Origin: Bdellovibrionales bacterium
GTDB taxonomy: Bacteria > Bdellovibrionota > Bdellovibrionia > Bdellovibrionales > UBA1609
Reading direction: 5' to 3'
Assembly (NCBI GenBank): GCA_019637855.1
Contig: JAHBUX010000001.1
Location: 519,337 to 583,336 of the forward strand
DNA length: 64,000 bases
The position numbers were made by a program, and so were the translations under genes. The notes under the pieces are model-generated. The model did not search any database. It saw only the letters and a list, made by a program, of their open reading frames with translations, and was not told the DNA's origin. Below, in pieces: positions 49,773 to 58,625 of this stretch; the stretch's first letter is position 1; each line of letters opens with the position of its first letter.

Positions 49773-51088
49773 GTACGCTAAAAAAAGTTTTCTGGGGCGC
49801 TTTGCTCGTGAAGCTGGTTTTAGCGGCGTTCTTGCCGTTGACTAACGACGAAGCCTACTATTGGGTTTGGTCGCAGCATCTGCAGCTCAGCTACTACGAT
49901 CATCCGCCGTTTGTCGCTTGGCTCTACTATGCCGGCGATGCCTTTCGTTTTTTTCCTGGCAGCGTACGCTGGCCGGGTGTTTTGCTGGCGCACGCTTCGC
50001 TGGGTATCTGGCTACTTTTACTGAAACCGTATTTAGATGAACGTCAACGACTGTACTGGTTACTCTTGGCGGTGCTATCACCGCTCGTTGGTGGAAGTGC
50101 GATCGTGGTCACTCCGGATGTGCCGCTGATGTTCTTCTACGCGTTGTCGTTGTGGATGTTTTTCATGTGGCGCTCTAAGCCTGAATGGAAGCTGTCACTG
50201 GCCTTCGGTGTGTCCATGGGCCTGGGTTTTTCATCCAAGTACATGATGGTTTTGTTTGTGATCAGCCTCTTGCCGCTCGTAACGATGGATCGGCGCTTGC
50301 GTATAAACTTTGTGCGCAGCTTGCCTTGGCTCCTATTGGGAGCCATCGCTGGTACGTTACCGGTGTGGCTGTGGAACTATATGCATGACTTCGCCTCACT
50401 GAAATTCCAAGCGGCCCACGGCTTGGGCCGCAAGTTTTGGAAACCTTCGTGGACCTATGAGTATATCGGTCTTCAGATCGCACTCGTCTTCCCCGTGATC
50501 CTGTATTGGGCTCTGCGTGCTGGTCGCCAGATGCCTCGAGTGTTTCATTTTTTGGCCTGGGTACCTTTGCTGTTCTTTTTATTCACCACTTCGCGTGGCT
50601 ATGTTGAAGCCAATTGGCCTATCGCCGCTTATCCGGCAATTTTCGCCTTAGCCGTCAGTTCCTTACCGCTCAACACGCGCAGCTTGCGCTTTACGCTGGC
50701 GGTATGGGCGACGCTGCTGACTCTCTTAGCCGGCGTGGTGCTTTTGCAACCGACTTGGGCCAAACCGCTAAAGTTTCGTGAGTTCAGTCAGTTTGATCCG
50801 ATCATCGTGAAAGCGCGTGAGGTAACTCCGCTCTACGCCCGTTCTTATCAAATGGCGTCCAAATTGAGTTTTGAAATGGGCCGGCCCATCTACAAGCTGC
50901 GCGGCATGAATCGCAAAGACTTTTACGACTTTTTAGAGCAGAGCATGCCGCAAGAGGCTCTCTATTATATTGCGGCTCAAAAAGACGATCGTTTGCCCAA
51001 GGAGTTTATCGAGCGCGGAGATCAGGTGACGGAAAAGGTTCCGATCGACGGTGATTTCGAGCTGTGGAAAGTGGAGCGTAAACCGTGA
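49769..51088 (+). CDS. GT39/ArnT-like membrane glycosyltransferase
   Basis: 439-residue polytopic protein of the PMT/ArnT superfamily. The diagnostic loop TNDEAYYWVWS (residues ~25-35) is followed by YYDHPPFVAWL. Such enzymes transfer a sugar from a lipid carrier (often undecaprenyl phosphate) to protein or lipid A outside the inner membrane. About ten helices are visible. It starts in the rodZ stop (GTGA) and ends in the start of the PHP gene. Acceptor unknown. Confidence 0.86.
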   Translation: MSTLKKVFWGALLVKLVLAAFLPLTNDEAYYWVWSQHLQLSYYDHPPFVAWLYYAGDAFRFFPGSVRWPGVLLAHASLGIWLLLLKPYLDERQRLYWLLLAVLSPLVGGSAIVVTPDVPLMFFYALSLWMFFMWRSKPEWKLSLAFGVSMGLGFSSKYMMVLFVISLLPLVTMDRRLRINFVRSLPWLLLGAIAGTLPVWLWNYMHDFASLKFQAAHGLGRKFWKPSWTYEYIGLQIALVFPVILYWALRAGRQMPRVFHFLAWVPLLFFLFTTSRGYVEANWPIAAYPAIFALAVSSLPLNTRSLRFTLAVWATLLTLLAGVVLLQPTWAKPLKFREFSQFDPIIVKAREVTPLYARSYQMASKLSFEMGRPIYKLRGMNRKDFYDFLEQSMPQEALYYIAAQKDDRLPKEFIERGDQVTEKVPIDGDFELWKVERKP

Positions 51089-52356
51089 GGAAGCTTTTCT
51101 ATCTCACGGGTTTGGTTTTCCTCTATCTGGTGTATGGGCTTTATCTGGCGCAGTACAATGTGCGTATTCTTCCGGAAGAACTCACTCCCGAACAACCGAA
51201 GGGTTTTTTCGACTATAAGGGTGTGACCAACGTACATACCCAGCTTTCGACCGGTAGCGGGGACGTGCCGTCGGTGATTGCAGCCGCGCAAGAGGCCGGT
51301 TTGGACTTTTTATCGATCACTGATTTGAACGTGTTTGATAAACCGAGCTCACTCTCCGGCTATCACAGTCGTTTGCTGGTGATGATGGACGGGCAGTACA
51401 GCTATTTGAACTCACGCTTGCTGAACCTGGGCGCAACCAGCACCGATCATTTGCAAGGTGTGGGGAGATCACAGGTGCTGATTGCCGATCTGCTTTCGCA
51501 AACAAAAAAGGATCCTGAAGTCGGACTGTTTGTCCTATCGCATCCGTTCCGCGGTCGTTACCAATGGTCGGGCGAATATCCTCCGGGACTGGATGGCGTG
51601 GAGATCATTAACCTCAAGCAGTTTTGGCAGCAGGCATGGGAGAAAAAACCGGTGCCTTCGTTGGTCAGTCTGTTCGGTCTGCCCTTCAATGAAAAACTGG
51701 CATTGCTGCGTTTGTTTCAATGGCCCGATGATGAACTGCGCATTTGGGACGAGCTCAGCCAAAAGCGGCGGGTGATTGGCCTGGCTGGCGCGGATGCGGA
51801 TTCGAAAATGGTTTTTGGTGGATCCTTTCTGCGTTTTCCCAGCTACGAAACTCTGTTTTCGATCGTCAGCAACCACGTGCTATTGAAATCAGAACTCACT
51901 GGCAATGCCGTTAGCGATGCGGATAAGCTGACCACTGCCATGCGTGAAGGACAGTTCTATATGAGCATGGATATTTTGGGTGATCCAAAAGGCTTCAATG
52001 CCGTGATCAGAACCAAAGATGGACAGGTCTACCCTATGGGGGCGGGGTTGCCGTTTTCGGAGGGCCTCTCCCTAGAGGTCTCGCTGCCGCAGAAGCCCAA
52101 GGTGCCGTTCGACACTATGATCTATCGCAATGGCGAGCGCATGATGACATCCAACTCGCAAATCACTCAGTACTATTTGAATTCCCCGGGCGTGTACCGG
52201 GTTTTGGTGCGTGTGATTCCCACCTTCCCGTTGCCCGACGGCAAGAAGTGGATTCCGTGGATCTACACCAATCCGTTTTATGTCGGTACGTTGCCGTCGT
52301 CGTCCAATAAAGCTGTTGGTACTCGAACCACCAAACCGGGCAAAGCGGGCAACTGA
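51085..52356 (+). CDS. Membrane-anchored PHP-like protein with altered metal site
   Basis: 423 residues with an N-terminal anchor (LTGLVFLYLVYGLYLA). The fold is PHP-like: NVHTQLSTGSGD replaces the usual HxHTxxSDG, FLSITDLN replaces LxITDHN, and FVLSHPFRG and GLAGADADS follow. The missing first His and the Leu in place of a metal-binding His mean that catalysis is doubtful. It shares 4 bp with the glycosyltransferase, so it probably serves the same envelope pathway. Its 3' end overlaps the convergent ferredoxin gene by 79 bp. Confidence 0.72.
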   Translation: MRKLFYLTGLVFLYLVYGLYLAQYNVRILPEELTPEQPKGFFDYKGVTNVHTQLSTGSGDVPSVIAAAQEAGLDFLSITDLNVFDKPSSLSGYHSRLLVMMDGQYSYLNSRLLNLGATSTDHLQGVGRSQVLIADLLSQTKKDPEVGLFVLSHPFRGRYQWSGEYPPGLDGVEIINLKQFWQQAWEKKPVPSLVSLFGLPFNEKLALLRLFQWPDDELRIWDELSQKRRVIGLAGADADSKMVFGGSFLRFPSYETLFSIVSNHVLLKSELTGNAVSDADKLTTAMREGQFYMSMDILGDPKGFNAVIRTKDGQVYPMGAGLPFSEGLSLEVSLPQKPKVPFDTMIYRNGERMMTSNSQITQYYLNSPGVYRVLVRVIPTFPLPDGKKWIPWIYTNPFYVGTLPSSSNKAVGTRTTKPGKAGN

Positions 52357-52601
52357 CAGGACAATCGCTCTTCCGGAGCAAAATCGCGCATAGTGGCGAT
52401 GTCCATCTCCAGTTCATTGCGTTCGGGAAGCGGTCCGTCGGACTGCACAACAATCACCCGACAGGTCGTGCAGCTACCCATTCCGCCACAGGAGTGCGGA
52501 ATGTCGATCTCGTTGCGCAGAGCCACTTCCAGGACTGAGGCCTCTTTTTTTATAACGCAAGATTTATCCGCCGGAAGGAAGTGAATTGCTTTGCTAGTCA
52601 T
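52278..52601 (-). CDS. 2Fe-2S ferredoxin
   Basis: 107 residues. Plant-type [2Fe-2S] site SCGGMGSCTTC plus a fourth Cys in RLSCQLP. The ATG at 52601 (MTSKAIHFLP) is preferred; the upstream ATG at 52643 would overlap the divergent exonuclease gene start. It is an electron carrier; the partner enzyme is not near. Its 3' end overlaps the convergent PHP gene by 79 bp. Confidence 0.88.
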   Translation of the reverse strand: MTSKAIHFLPADKSCVIKKEASVLEVALRNEIDIPHSCGGMGSCTTCRVIVVQSDGPLPERNELEMDIATMRDFAPEERLSCQLPALPGLVVRVPTALLDDDGNVPT

Positions 52602-52604
52602 GAC

Positions 52605-52634
52605 TTGATGGGAGCTTAAGTCTCTACCTATAAT
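52605..52634 (+). promoter_or_regulatory. Promoter for leaderless exonuclease mRNA
   Basis: -35 TTGATG (52605-52610) and a perfect -10 TATAAT (52629-52634) with an 18-base spacer. Transcription would start about 7 bases after the -10, at or next to the ATG at 52642, giving a leaderless or nearly leaderless mRNA. Confidence 0.68.
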
Positions 52635-52641
52635 TTTGTCC

Positions 52642-53262
52642 ATGAGGTTTATCGCTTTTGACTTAGAGACCACCGGCACTTTGCCGGGTGTGGACCGCAT
52701 CGTAGAAGTGGGCGCCGTGCGCTTTGTGAACGGCGAGGTGGAGGCCGTGTTCTCCACATTGGTGGATCCGGAGCGTCCTATTCCGCCGGGCGCTTCTGCC
52801 GTCAACGGTATCAGTGACGAGATGGTGGCCGGTAAGCCAAAGATCGAAACGTTGCTGCAGCCCCTTGCAGAATTTTGCGGTGACGATGTGATGGTCGCGC
52901 ATAACGCTGCTTTTGATTTTCAATTCCTTACGGCCGATTACAAGCGGGCTGAAATCCCGGCGCCTCGGGGTCTGGTTTTGTGTTCTTACCTTATGGCTAA
53001 GAAAGTGTTTCCGGGTTTGGCCAACTACAAACTTGGGACGCTTGTTCAACATTTGCAGATCGACGCCAAGGGGTTTCACCGGGCCGAAGAAGACGCCACC
53101 TATTGCGCTAAACTATTTTTAAAAATGATCGAGCGTATGACGGGCTCACATCTGAACCCACCTCCGTTGCCGAACCTAGTGTCTTTGACGGGCAAGCCGG
53201 AAGTGCGTTTTCCTGTGATTGAACCGCAGCCTAAGCAGCTCAATCTCTTAGATCTTCTCTAG
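52642..53262 (+). CDS. DnaQ-like 3'-5' exonuclease
   Basis: 206-residue DEDDh exonuclease: FDLETTG with Asp7 and Glu9, NAAFDFQFL, and HRAEEDA. The C-terminus ends QLNLLDLL, which resembles the sliding-clamp binding peptide of polymerase III epsilon-type proteins. It may proofread or act with the polymerase, or be a stand-alone exonuclease. There is no Shine-Dalgarno before ATG 52642, in line with a leaderless message. Its 3' end overlaps the next gene by 4 bp. Confidence 0.9.
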   Translation: MRFIAFDLETTGTLPGVDRIVEVGAVRFVNGEVEAVFSTLVDPERPIPPGASAVNGISDEMVAGKPKIETLLQPLAEFCGDDVMVAHNAAFDFQFLTADYKRAEIPAPRGLVLCSYLMAKKVFPGLANYKLGTLVQHLQIDAKGFHRAEEDATYCAKLFLKMIERMTGSHLNPPPLPNLVSLTGKPEVRFPVIEPQPKQLNLLDLL

Positions 53263-54635
53263 CCGATATTGAAGGGCGAGGAATTGCCCGCGTAACTTGC
53301 CAAATTCACGCCTAGTTTGCGTGCCATTGCCAAGTGCAGACCGGAGATATTGGTGCGGCCTGAGGGTACACGCCAAGCGCCTTGCGTGACCGCGCCACCC
53401 GCGCGTCCGGCGAGAATCACCGCGCCGTTCGTACCTTCGTGATTGTGTGCATCGGTGGCGGACGAACCGAATAGGATCAACGAATTGTCGAGCACAGTGC
53501 CGCCCGTTTCTTGCATTGCTTTTAGGCGACCAAGCAGGCGCGCGAACTTGCCGACGTAAAAACCGGTGATCTTTTGCAGCATCGGTCGCAGATTGGTGGG
53601 GTCTGTGCGCCAGTGCGAGATCTCGTGGTTGAGGCCGCGCACGCCGGTGATAAAATTCATCTGCCGATAGCCAGGCTCGGGGTCGAACAACATCGTTGCC
53701 ACGCGCGTACGGTCGGCCTGGAAGGCAAGAGCCATCAAATCCAACTTGATATCTAAATCCAAGGAGTAGTCCACACAGTTGCCTTGGGAAGCCAAGTTTG
53801 TGCAGCTGGCCGCTGGCGGATTCAGCGTGGAAGGGCTGGGCGCCGGTGTTGGTGACGGAGTTGGGGTGGTGGGATCTGGATTAGCCTGAATCTTCTTTTC
53901 CACCTCGCGTAAGGAAGTTAAGAACTGATCCAGCGTCTGTTTGTCACCGGCTCCGATTTGCGCGGTGGTGCGAGCGATACTGTCCTTAGCAAAGTCCAAA
54001 ATGGATTTGCGTGATTGCGCCAGCGTCGGGCCAGCCGACGGAGCGGGAGGAGGTTGTGTAGTGGAGCCACCGCCAGGGAAAAGCAAATCAAAGATCTGTG
54101 AATTGCGGATACGACGTGTGGAGGGAGTACTTGCGTCGGTCCACGAGATATTAGAACCATAGATGCCACTCACATTGCCTTCGCCTCCGCTGGTGTCATC
54201 CGAGCTCATCGTTAGTGAGTGAATGCGCGCAGGATCTTGTAGCCCGTCGGCGATCAGTTGATCGATTGTGCGTCGGGTTTGAACTTTGTCCTGTTGCGGG
54301 CCGCTGCCGGCGCTTAAAAAGGTTCCCACTTGCCCTGGGTGTAGGGCCCACGAGTCCGTGAACATGTGTTTGAGAAATGAAATGTCAGAACGATAAGACT
54401 GCAGGGCAGAATGCATGCCGGAAGCATTCAGTTGCAAGACACCGTTGACAACGCTGGGGTCCCAATCGGCGGATTCGGTCGTCCCATGCGGGAAGAACAA
54501 GCAGGCATAGCGAAGAGGTTTGGCTACAGACTGCGCATACACATTGAGCGGCAACATCGCTTCGAGAAATGGTAGGGCGATAAACGCACCACCGGCTTGC
54601 AGTACGGCTCGGCGTGGAATGGGTTTGCGGCTCAT
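53259..54635 (-). CDS. DUF1552-type exported protein
   Basis: 458 residues beginning MSRKPIPRRAVLQAGGAFIA, a Tat-like twin-arginine signal. The family plan is visible: FFPHGTTESADWDP near 48, GQVGTFLSAGSG, SDDTSGG, and the C-terminal GVNLASYAGNSSPF. A Pro/Thr-rich insert interrupts the centre. DUF1552 proteins occur with cytochrome-like DUF1592/DUF1588 proteins in Planctomycetes and myxobacteria; the function is unknown. Its partner here is the next gene upstream, 1 bp away. Confidence 0.85.
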   Translation of the reverse strand: MSRKPIPRRAVLQAGGAFIALPFLEAMLPLNVYAQSVAKPLRYACLFFPHGTTESADWDPSVVNGVLQLNASGMHSALQSYRSDISFLKHMFTDSWALHPGQVGTFLSAGSGPQQDKVQTRRTIDQLIADGLQDPARIHSLTMSSDDTSGGEGNVSGIYGSNISWTDASTPSTRRIRNSQIFDLLFPGGGSTTQPPPAPSAGPTLAQSRKSILDFAKDSIARTTAQIGAGDKQTLDQFLTSLREVEKKIQANPDPTTPTPSPTPAPSPSTLNPPAASCTNLASQGNCVDYSLDLDIKLDLMALAFQADRTRVATMLFDPEPGYRQMNFITGVRGLNHEISHWRTDPTNLRPMLQKITGFYVGKFARLLGRLKAMQETGGTVLDNSLILFGSSATDAHNHEGTNGAVILAGRAGGAVTQGAWRVPSGRTNISGLHLAMARKLGVNLASYAGNSSPFNIG

Positions 54636-54636
54636 A

Positions 54637-56481
54637 TTAGTTCCCCTTCACTTTGCTAAACAGATCGCTGGTCACGATGGCTTCGATCGTGGAGGACAGG
54701 CCACCGTTGGTGTCGATGCCTCTCTTAACGATATCTTCGACGTTGCAATCGTCTTGGTCATCCAGGACGCGACCAAGGGCATAAGTGGTGAGATTTTTAG
54801 CTACACATTTATTATATATGCCGCTCGAGTCTAGGTAGCTCACCAGCTGGACGGCGCTGTTGAAGGGTTGGCCGTTGGGCAGCTGACCGGCATTGTCGAC
54901 AGGACCACCGTTATAGGTGAGACGGTAGCCACCAATGCCATCGAAGTTCTCTAGACCGAAGCCGATCGGGTCCATTTTGGCATGGCAGCTAAAACAGTTC
55001 GGATTATTGCGGTGAGCTTCGATCTTCTGACGCTTGTTCAAACCCGGCACCTGCGCTGCGGGATCAACCGGCACGTTCGGCGGCGGGGGAGGAGGAGGAT
55101 CGCACATCAGGTTCTGCATCACCCATTTGCCACGCGTCACGATGGACGAATCGTCGCCGTGCGAAGTGAGTAAGAGCATGCTCCCTTGCGAGGCGATGCC
55201 GCGACGAGGAGTGTTGACTAAGCTCACTTGACGGAACTGGGTGCCGGTCACGCCCGAGAGGCCGTAGTGCGCGGCCAACTCGGCATTTACGAATGTGTAG
55301 TCGGCTCGCAAGATGTCTTTAAGGCTCAGATCTTTGCTGACCAAATTTTCCCAGAATTGCACAGTCTCTTGTTCGAAAGCGTTCTTGAGCGACGAAGTGA
55401 ATGTGGGGTACACGGCCGGGTCCGGAGCCCGCTGTGACAATCCTTTCAAACCAAACCAGCGCGATGCAAAGCCCGCGGTCATGCGTTTGGCCTTCGGACT
55501 TGCGAGCATACGGGCGATTTGCGCGCGTAAAACGGAAGTTTGTTTCAAAGTGCCGGCTTTGGCCACATTCAAGAGTTCCGTATCTACAGTCGAGCTCCAT
55601 AGAAAGTAAGAGAGACGAGTGGCCAATTCATAGTTATCGAGTTCGCGAATATTTCCAGCACTGGATTTCACCACGCGGAACAGAAAGTCAGGCGAGACGA
55701 GAAGAGCTTCGATAACGGTTTGAATTCCACCTTCGAACTCAGCGGCACCGACACCCGTGGTGGTGGTGACCATAGCGAGAAGCTGCGTGCGTTCAGTAGC
55801 TAAAAGGGGTCTGCGCAAAATACGCAGACCCCAGTTGTCAATAATGGAACCGGCGCAGGAAGAGGGGTTGGTTTGCGCCGGATCACAACTCATAATCAAA
55901 GCTTTGTTGCTGGTCCAAACAGTGCTGACCACTTTTTCTGCGGTCAGGAGATACTGCTCTGCCAGGTCGATCGAAATCGAGGCCAACTCTTTTGCGTCGT
56001 TGGCAAACTTCTGTCCGTCGTTGTCGGGCGGAAAATTGTCGGCCACTGAAGCGGGTGAGCCGAAGAGATCCGCGACGGTGTTCACATATTCCGTTTTGTT
56101 CATACGAAAGAGAGCGGTTGTGTCGGCGGTGCGGGTGCCTTTGCACTGACCCACTTTTGCGGCATCAAAACCTAATGCGGCCGCAATGCTATTGACCTCG
56201 GCATTCGTTAAGAAACGCAGATGGCTCATAGCGCTCAAAGTCGTAATGGCTTGCGTGATCTGGTGGGGACTGCGTTCTTTCTTGTTGGAAGTGGCGATAC
56301 CGCCGTGGCAGCTGGCGCACTTTGCCTCGTACAAAGCTTTGCCCTGGGGAATCAAAGGGATCGACGGATTGCCGCCGGTCTCACTCGACAGATCGGTCGG
56401 CAGTGTGTGCATACCGCTACCGCAGCCTTGCACCATCCAGCCGATCATCAATAGAAGGATTTTTAATCCCCGTGAGTTCAT
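54637..56481 (-). CDS. DUF1587/1592/1588/1585 cytochrome-like lipoprotein
   Basis: 614-residue predicted lipoprotein (MVQGC lipobox). The N-terminal part has a c-type heme site CASCH. MNKTEYVNTVADLFG matches DUF1587; ELATRLSYFLWSS matches DUF1592; NCFSCHAKMDPIGFGLENFD is the DUF1588 block with a second CxxCH; the C-terminal EAIVTSDLF matches DUF1585. A run of seven prolines precedes the second heme block. Probably a multi-domain electron-transfer or hydrolase-like surface protein acting with the DUF1552 partner. The substrate is not known. Confidence 0.85.
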   Translation of the reverse strand: MNSRGLKILLLMIGWMVQGCGSGMHTLPTDLSSETGGNPSIPLIPQGKALYEAKCASCHGGIATSNKKERSPHQITQAITTLSAMSHLRFLTNAEVNSIAAALGFDAAKVGQCKGTRTADTTALFRMNKTEYVNTVADLFGSPASVADNFPPDNDGQKFANDAKELASISIDLAEQYLLTAEKVVSTVWTSNKALIMSCDPAQTNPSSCAGSIIDNWGLRILRRPLLATERTQLLAMVTTTTGVGAAEFEGGIQTVIEALLVSPDFLFRVVKSSAGNIRELDNYELATRLSYFLWSSTVDTELLNVAKAGTLKQTSVLRAQIARMLASPKAKRMTAGFASRWFGLKGLSQRAPDPAVYPTFTSSLKNAFEQETVQFWENLVSKDLSLKDILRADYTFVNAELAAHYGLSGVTGTQFRQVSLVNTPRRGIASQGSMLLLTSHGDDSSIVTRGKWVMQNLMCDPPPPPPPNVPVDPAAQVPGLNKRQKIEAHRNNPNCFSCHAKMDPIGFGLENFDGIGGYRLTYNGGPVDNAGQLPNGQPFNSAVQLVSYLDSSGIYNKCVAKNLTTYALGRVLDDQDDCNVEDIVKRGIDTNGGLSSTIEAIVTSDLFSKVKGN

Positions 56482-56615
56482 TACCCTTATCCCCCATCCC
56501 AGTTACACCTCTAATTTTAGGGGTTCCGCGTGACTTCTGGGGGCCACAAATTTCGCGTGATAAAATCAAAAAATTGCCGTGTTTCGAAGGCTTGGCTTTT
56601 CCGTCGCAAATTGAG

Positions 56616-58211
56616 ATGGTCATAGGGATGTCTAGGAGTGGTACGCCTTACGTTGTTTTGATAGTATTGGCGCTGGTGAGTTTCTCGCCAGCTCTTACGG
56701 GTGGCTTTTTAAGCTGGGATGACACTCAACATATTTTATTGAACCCTTGGCTGCGCGCCGGCGATCTGTCTCATTTTTGGAAGGAGACTTACTACAGTCT
56801 CTACATACCCGTGACCTATTCGATCTGGACGTTGCTCTACAAGATATCACCGCAACCTTTGACGTTTCATATCTTCAATCTGCTGTTACATATGGCGAAC
56901 GCCGTCATGGTTTTCATTTTGGCTCGACGTCTCTTTCCGCAGAACAGTCGTTGGGGAGCAGTGCTGGCCGCCGCGATCTTTACTGTCCACCCCCTGCAGG
57001 TGGAAACAGTGGCCTGGATTTCGGGCGGTCGCGATCTGTTGGCGGCGTTCTTTGCCCTCGCTGCTTGCGTAGTGGCGATTCGTTCTGTGCCGCAGCCCAA
57101 GATTCCGTGGGCGCGATCCTCATTGGCTATCCTTTTCTTTGCACTGAGCTTGCTGGCGAAGCCTGTTTTTGTCCTTTTGCCGCTGGGCTTGGCTTGGTTT
57201 CAGTTCTGGCGCCGTGGTCTTCCCTTCATTCGTAGGCCGGTTCTTGTGGTGTGGACGGCATTGAGTGTGATGGCCAGCTTGCTGGCGCTCTGGATGCAAG
57301 GACCCTCGGATCGTCTTCTTACGCTACCGATGTGGCAAAGAGTTCTTGTGGCTGTGGACTCGATCGGATTTTACCTCAGCAAAGTTCTTCTACCGTGGCC
57401 GTTGAGTGCGGACTATGGCCGTAGTCCTGAGGGGGTAATCAAAGATCTTCAGTTTGTGCCCAACCTTTTCCTAGTCGCCGCCTTCGCTCTATTCGCTGTC
57501 TGGTTGCATCGCCGGTGTGGTTCGTCGGTACGTGGACTTGCTGGTTTTTTTGTTCTGCTGATTCTTCCGGTGCTGGGTTTCGTGCCCTTCGCGGCGCAGT
57601 TGGTATCGACGGTATTCGACCGCTACATGTATCTGCCGATGTTTGTGTTGGCGCTTTTTGCTTGTTGTGTGGCCGGTGATCGCCGCGTGCGCTATGGTTT
57701 GATCGCGGTACTCGTGCTGTGGTCGTCCATGAGTTTTATGCGCAGCCAAGTGTGGTCAGACAATGGGCGCTTAGCGCAGGATATGATCGACAAGAATCCG
57801 CGTAGCTATGATGGTCTTAACAATCTGGCGTTGGTGGAGATCGAAGCTCATAACTGGGCGCAGGCCGGTCGTTTGCTGCGCGAAGCCACTTTTTTGCGGC
57901 CTGATTCGGCAGTGGCCTGGTCCAATCTTGGTTATGTGTATTGGTCGAGCCAAGATTTGGTCCCCATTCTTTCCGACATTGTTCCGAGACTACAGTCGAA
58001 GAACTTCGTGGCCAGTAATAATCGCGAACCGCAAGCGTTGGGACTGATGTATCGGATGAGCGCGCGTGCACACGCCAGCCTACGCGACAATGCCAAAGCC
58101 ATGAACCTTTATTGCGATGCTGTGAAATACGATCCTTTGGATGTGGATCTGAGAAAAGAAATGACGACCTATTCGACGCAACACTTTCCGGGGCAAACTT
58201 GTCAGGATTAG
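56616..58211 (+). CDS. TMTC-like polytopic protein with C-terminal TPRs
   Basis: About 530 residues. The N-terminal half resembles PMT-type glycosyltransferases of the TMTC class: FLSWDDTQHILLNPWLR (acidic pair after the first helix), AAAIFTVHPLQVETVAWISG and LSKVLLPWPLSADY. The C-terminal ~150 residues are TPR-like repeats. TMTC proteins O-mannosylate secreted proteins in animals; bacterial relatives are uncharacterised. The start is uncertain (ATG 56616 or 56628); a longer reading to 56322 would overlap the convergent neighbour and is unlikely. Confidence 0.8.
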   Translation: MVIGMSRSGTPYVVLIVLALVSFSPALTGGFLSWDDTQHILLNPWLRAGDLSHFWKETYYSLYIPVTYSIWTLLYKISPQPLTFHIFNLLLHMANAVMVFILARRLFPQNSRWGAVLAAAIFTVHPLQVETVAWISGGRDLLAAFFALAACVVAIRSVPQPKIPWARSSLAILFFALSLLAKPVFVLLPLGLAWFQFWRRGLPFIRRPVLVVWTALSVMASLLALWMQGPSDRLLTLPMWQRVLVAVDSIGFYLSKVLLPWPLSADYGRSPEGVIKDLQFVPNLFLVAAFALFAVWLHRRCGSSVRGLAGFFVLLILPVLGFVPFAAQLVSTVFDRYMYLPMFVLALFACCVAGDRRVRYGLIAVLVLWSSMSFMRSQVWSDNGRLAQDMIDKNPRSYDGLNNLALVEIEAHNWAQAGRLLREATFLRPDSAVAWSNLGYVYWSSQDLVPILSDIVPRLQSKNFVASNNREPQALGLMYRMSARAHASLRDNAKAMNLYCDAVKYDPLDVDLRKEMTTYSTQHFPGQTCQD

Positions 58212-58582
58212 TTCCCCGACGTCACTGTGCAATCGCCCCAGATCTCTTTGCCGATAGGAATGTTGTGATTGATGATCACCGACCCCCCGTTGGACTTTCT
58301 ATTCTGATAGACGATCATTTCGACCGCATTGTCAGGTTTCTCTTTTGAGATCCAAACATGCACCAATTCATCTTCACCCCGGGCTTCCGGCGTGACAGAT
58401 TCTTTGTGCGCGTCACGGCTGTTGCCTATGCTGATCAAAGCGCTGGCCGCAGGCTCACCATCGGCATAGACAAGGAGTTCCACACGTGCAGCAGACATGC
58501 CCATGTAGGCATACTGGCATGTGTAACGCGTGTTGGTTTGAGCGAAAGCAGAAGCGATCAATGCCAAAAATAAATGTAACAT
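58208..58582 (-). CDS. Small exported protein
   Basis: 124 residues with a signal peptide (MLHLFLALIASAFA before QTN), cysteines in YTCQYAY and GDCTVTS that could pair, and beta-rich composition. No family recognised. An upstream ATG at 58588 adds two residues. Overlaps the TMTC-like gene by 4 bp tail to tail. Confidence 0.68.
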   Translation of the reverse strand: MLHLFLALIASAFAQTNTRYTCQYAYMGMSAARVELLVYADGEPAASALISIGNSRDAHKESVTPEARGEDELVHVWISKEKPDNAVEMIVYQNRKSNGGSVIINHNIPIGKEIWGDCTVTSGN

Positions 58583-58625
58583 ACACAAAGGCTAACAAGC
58601 GCGGTTCACGCACTCCAAGTGTTTT

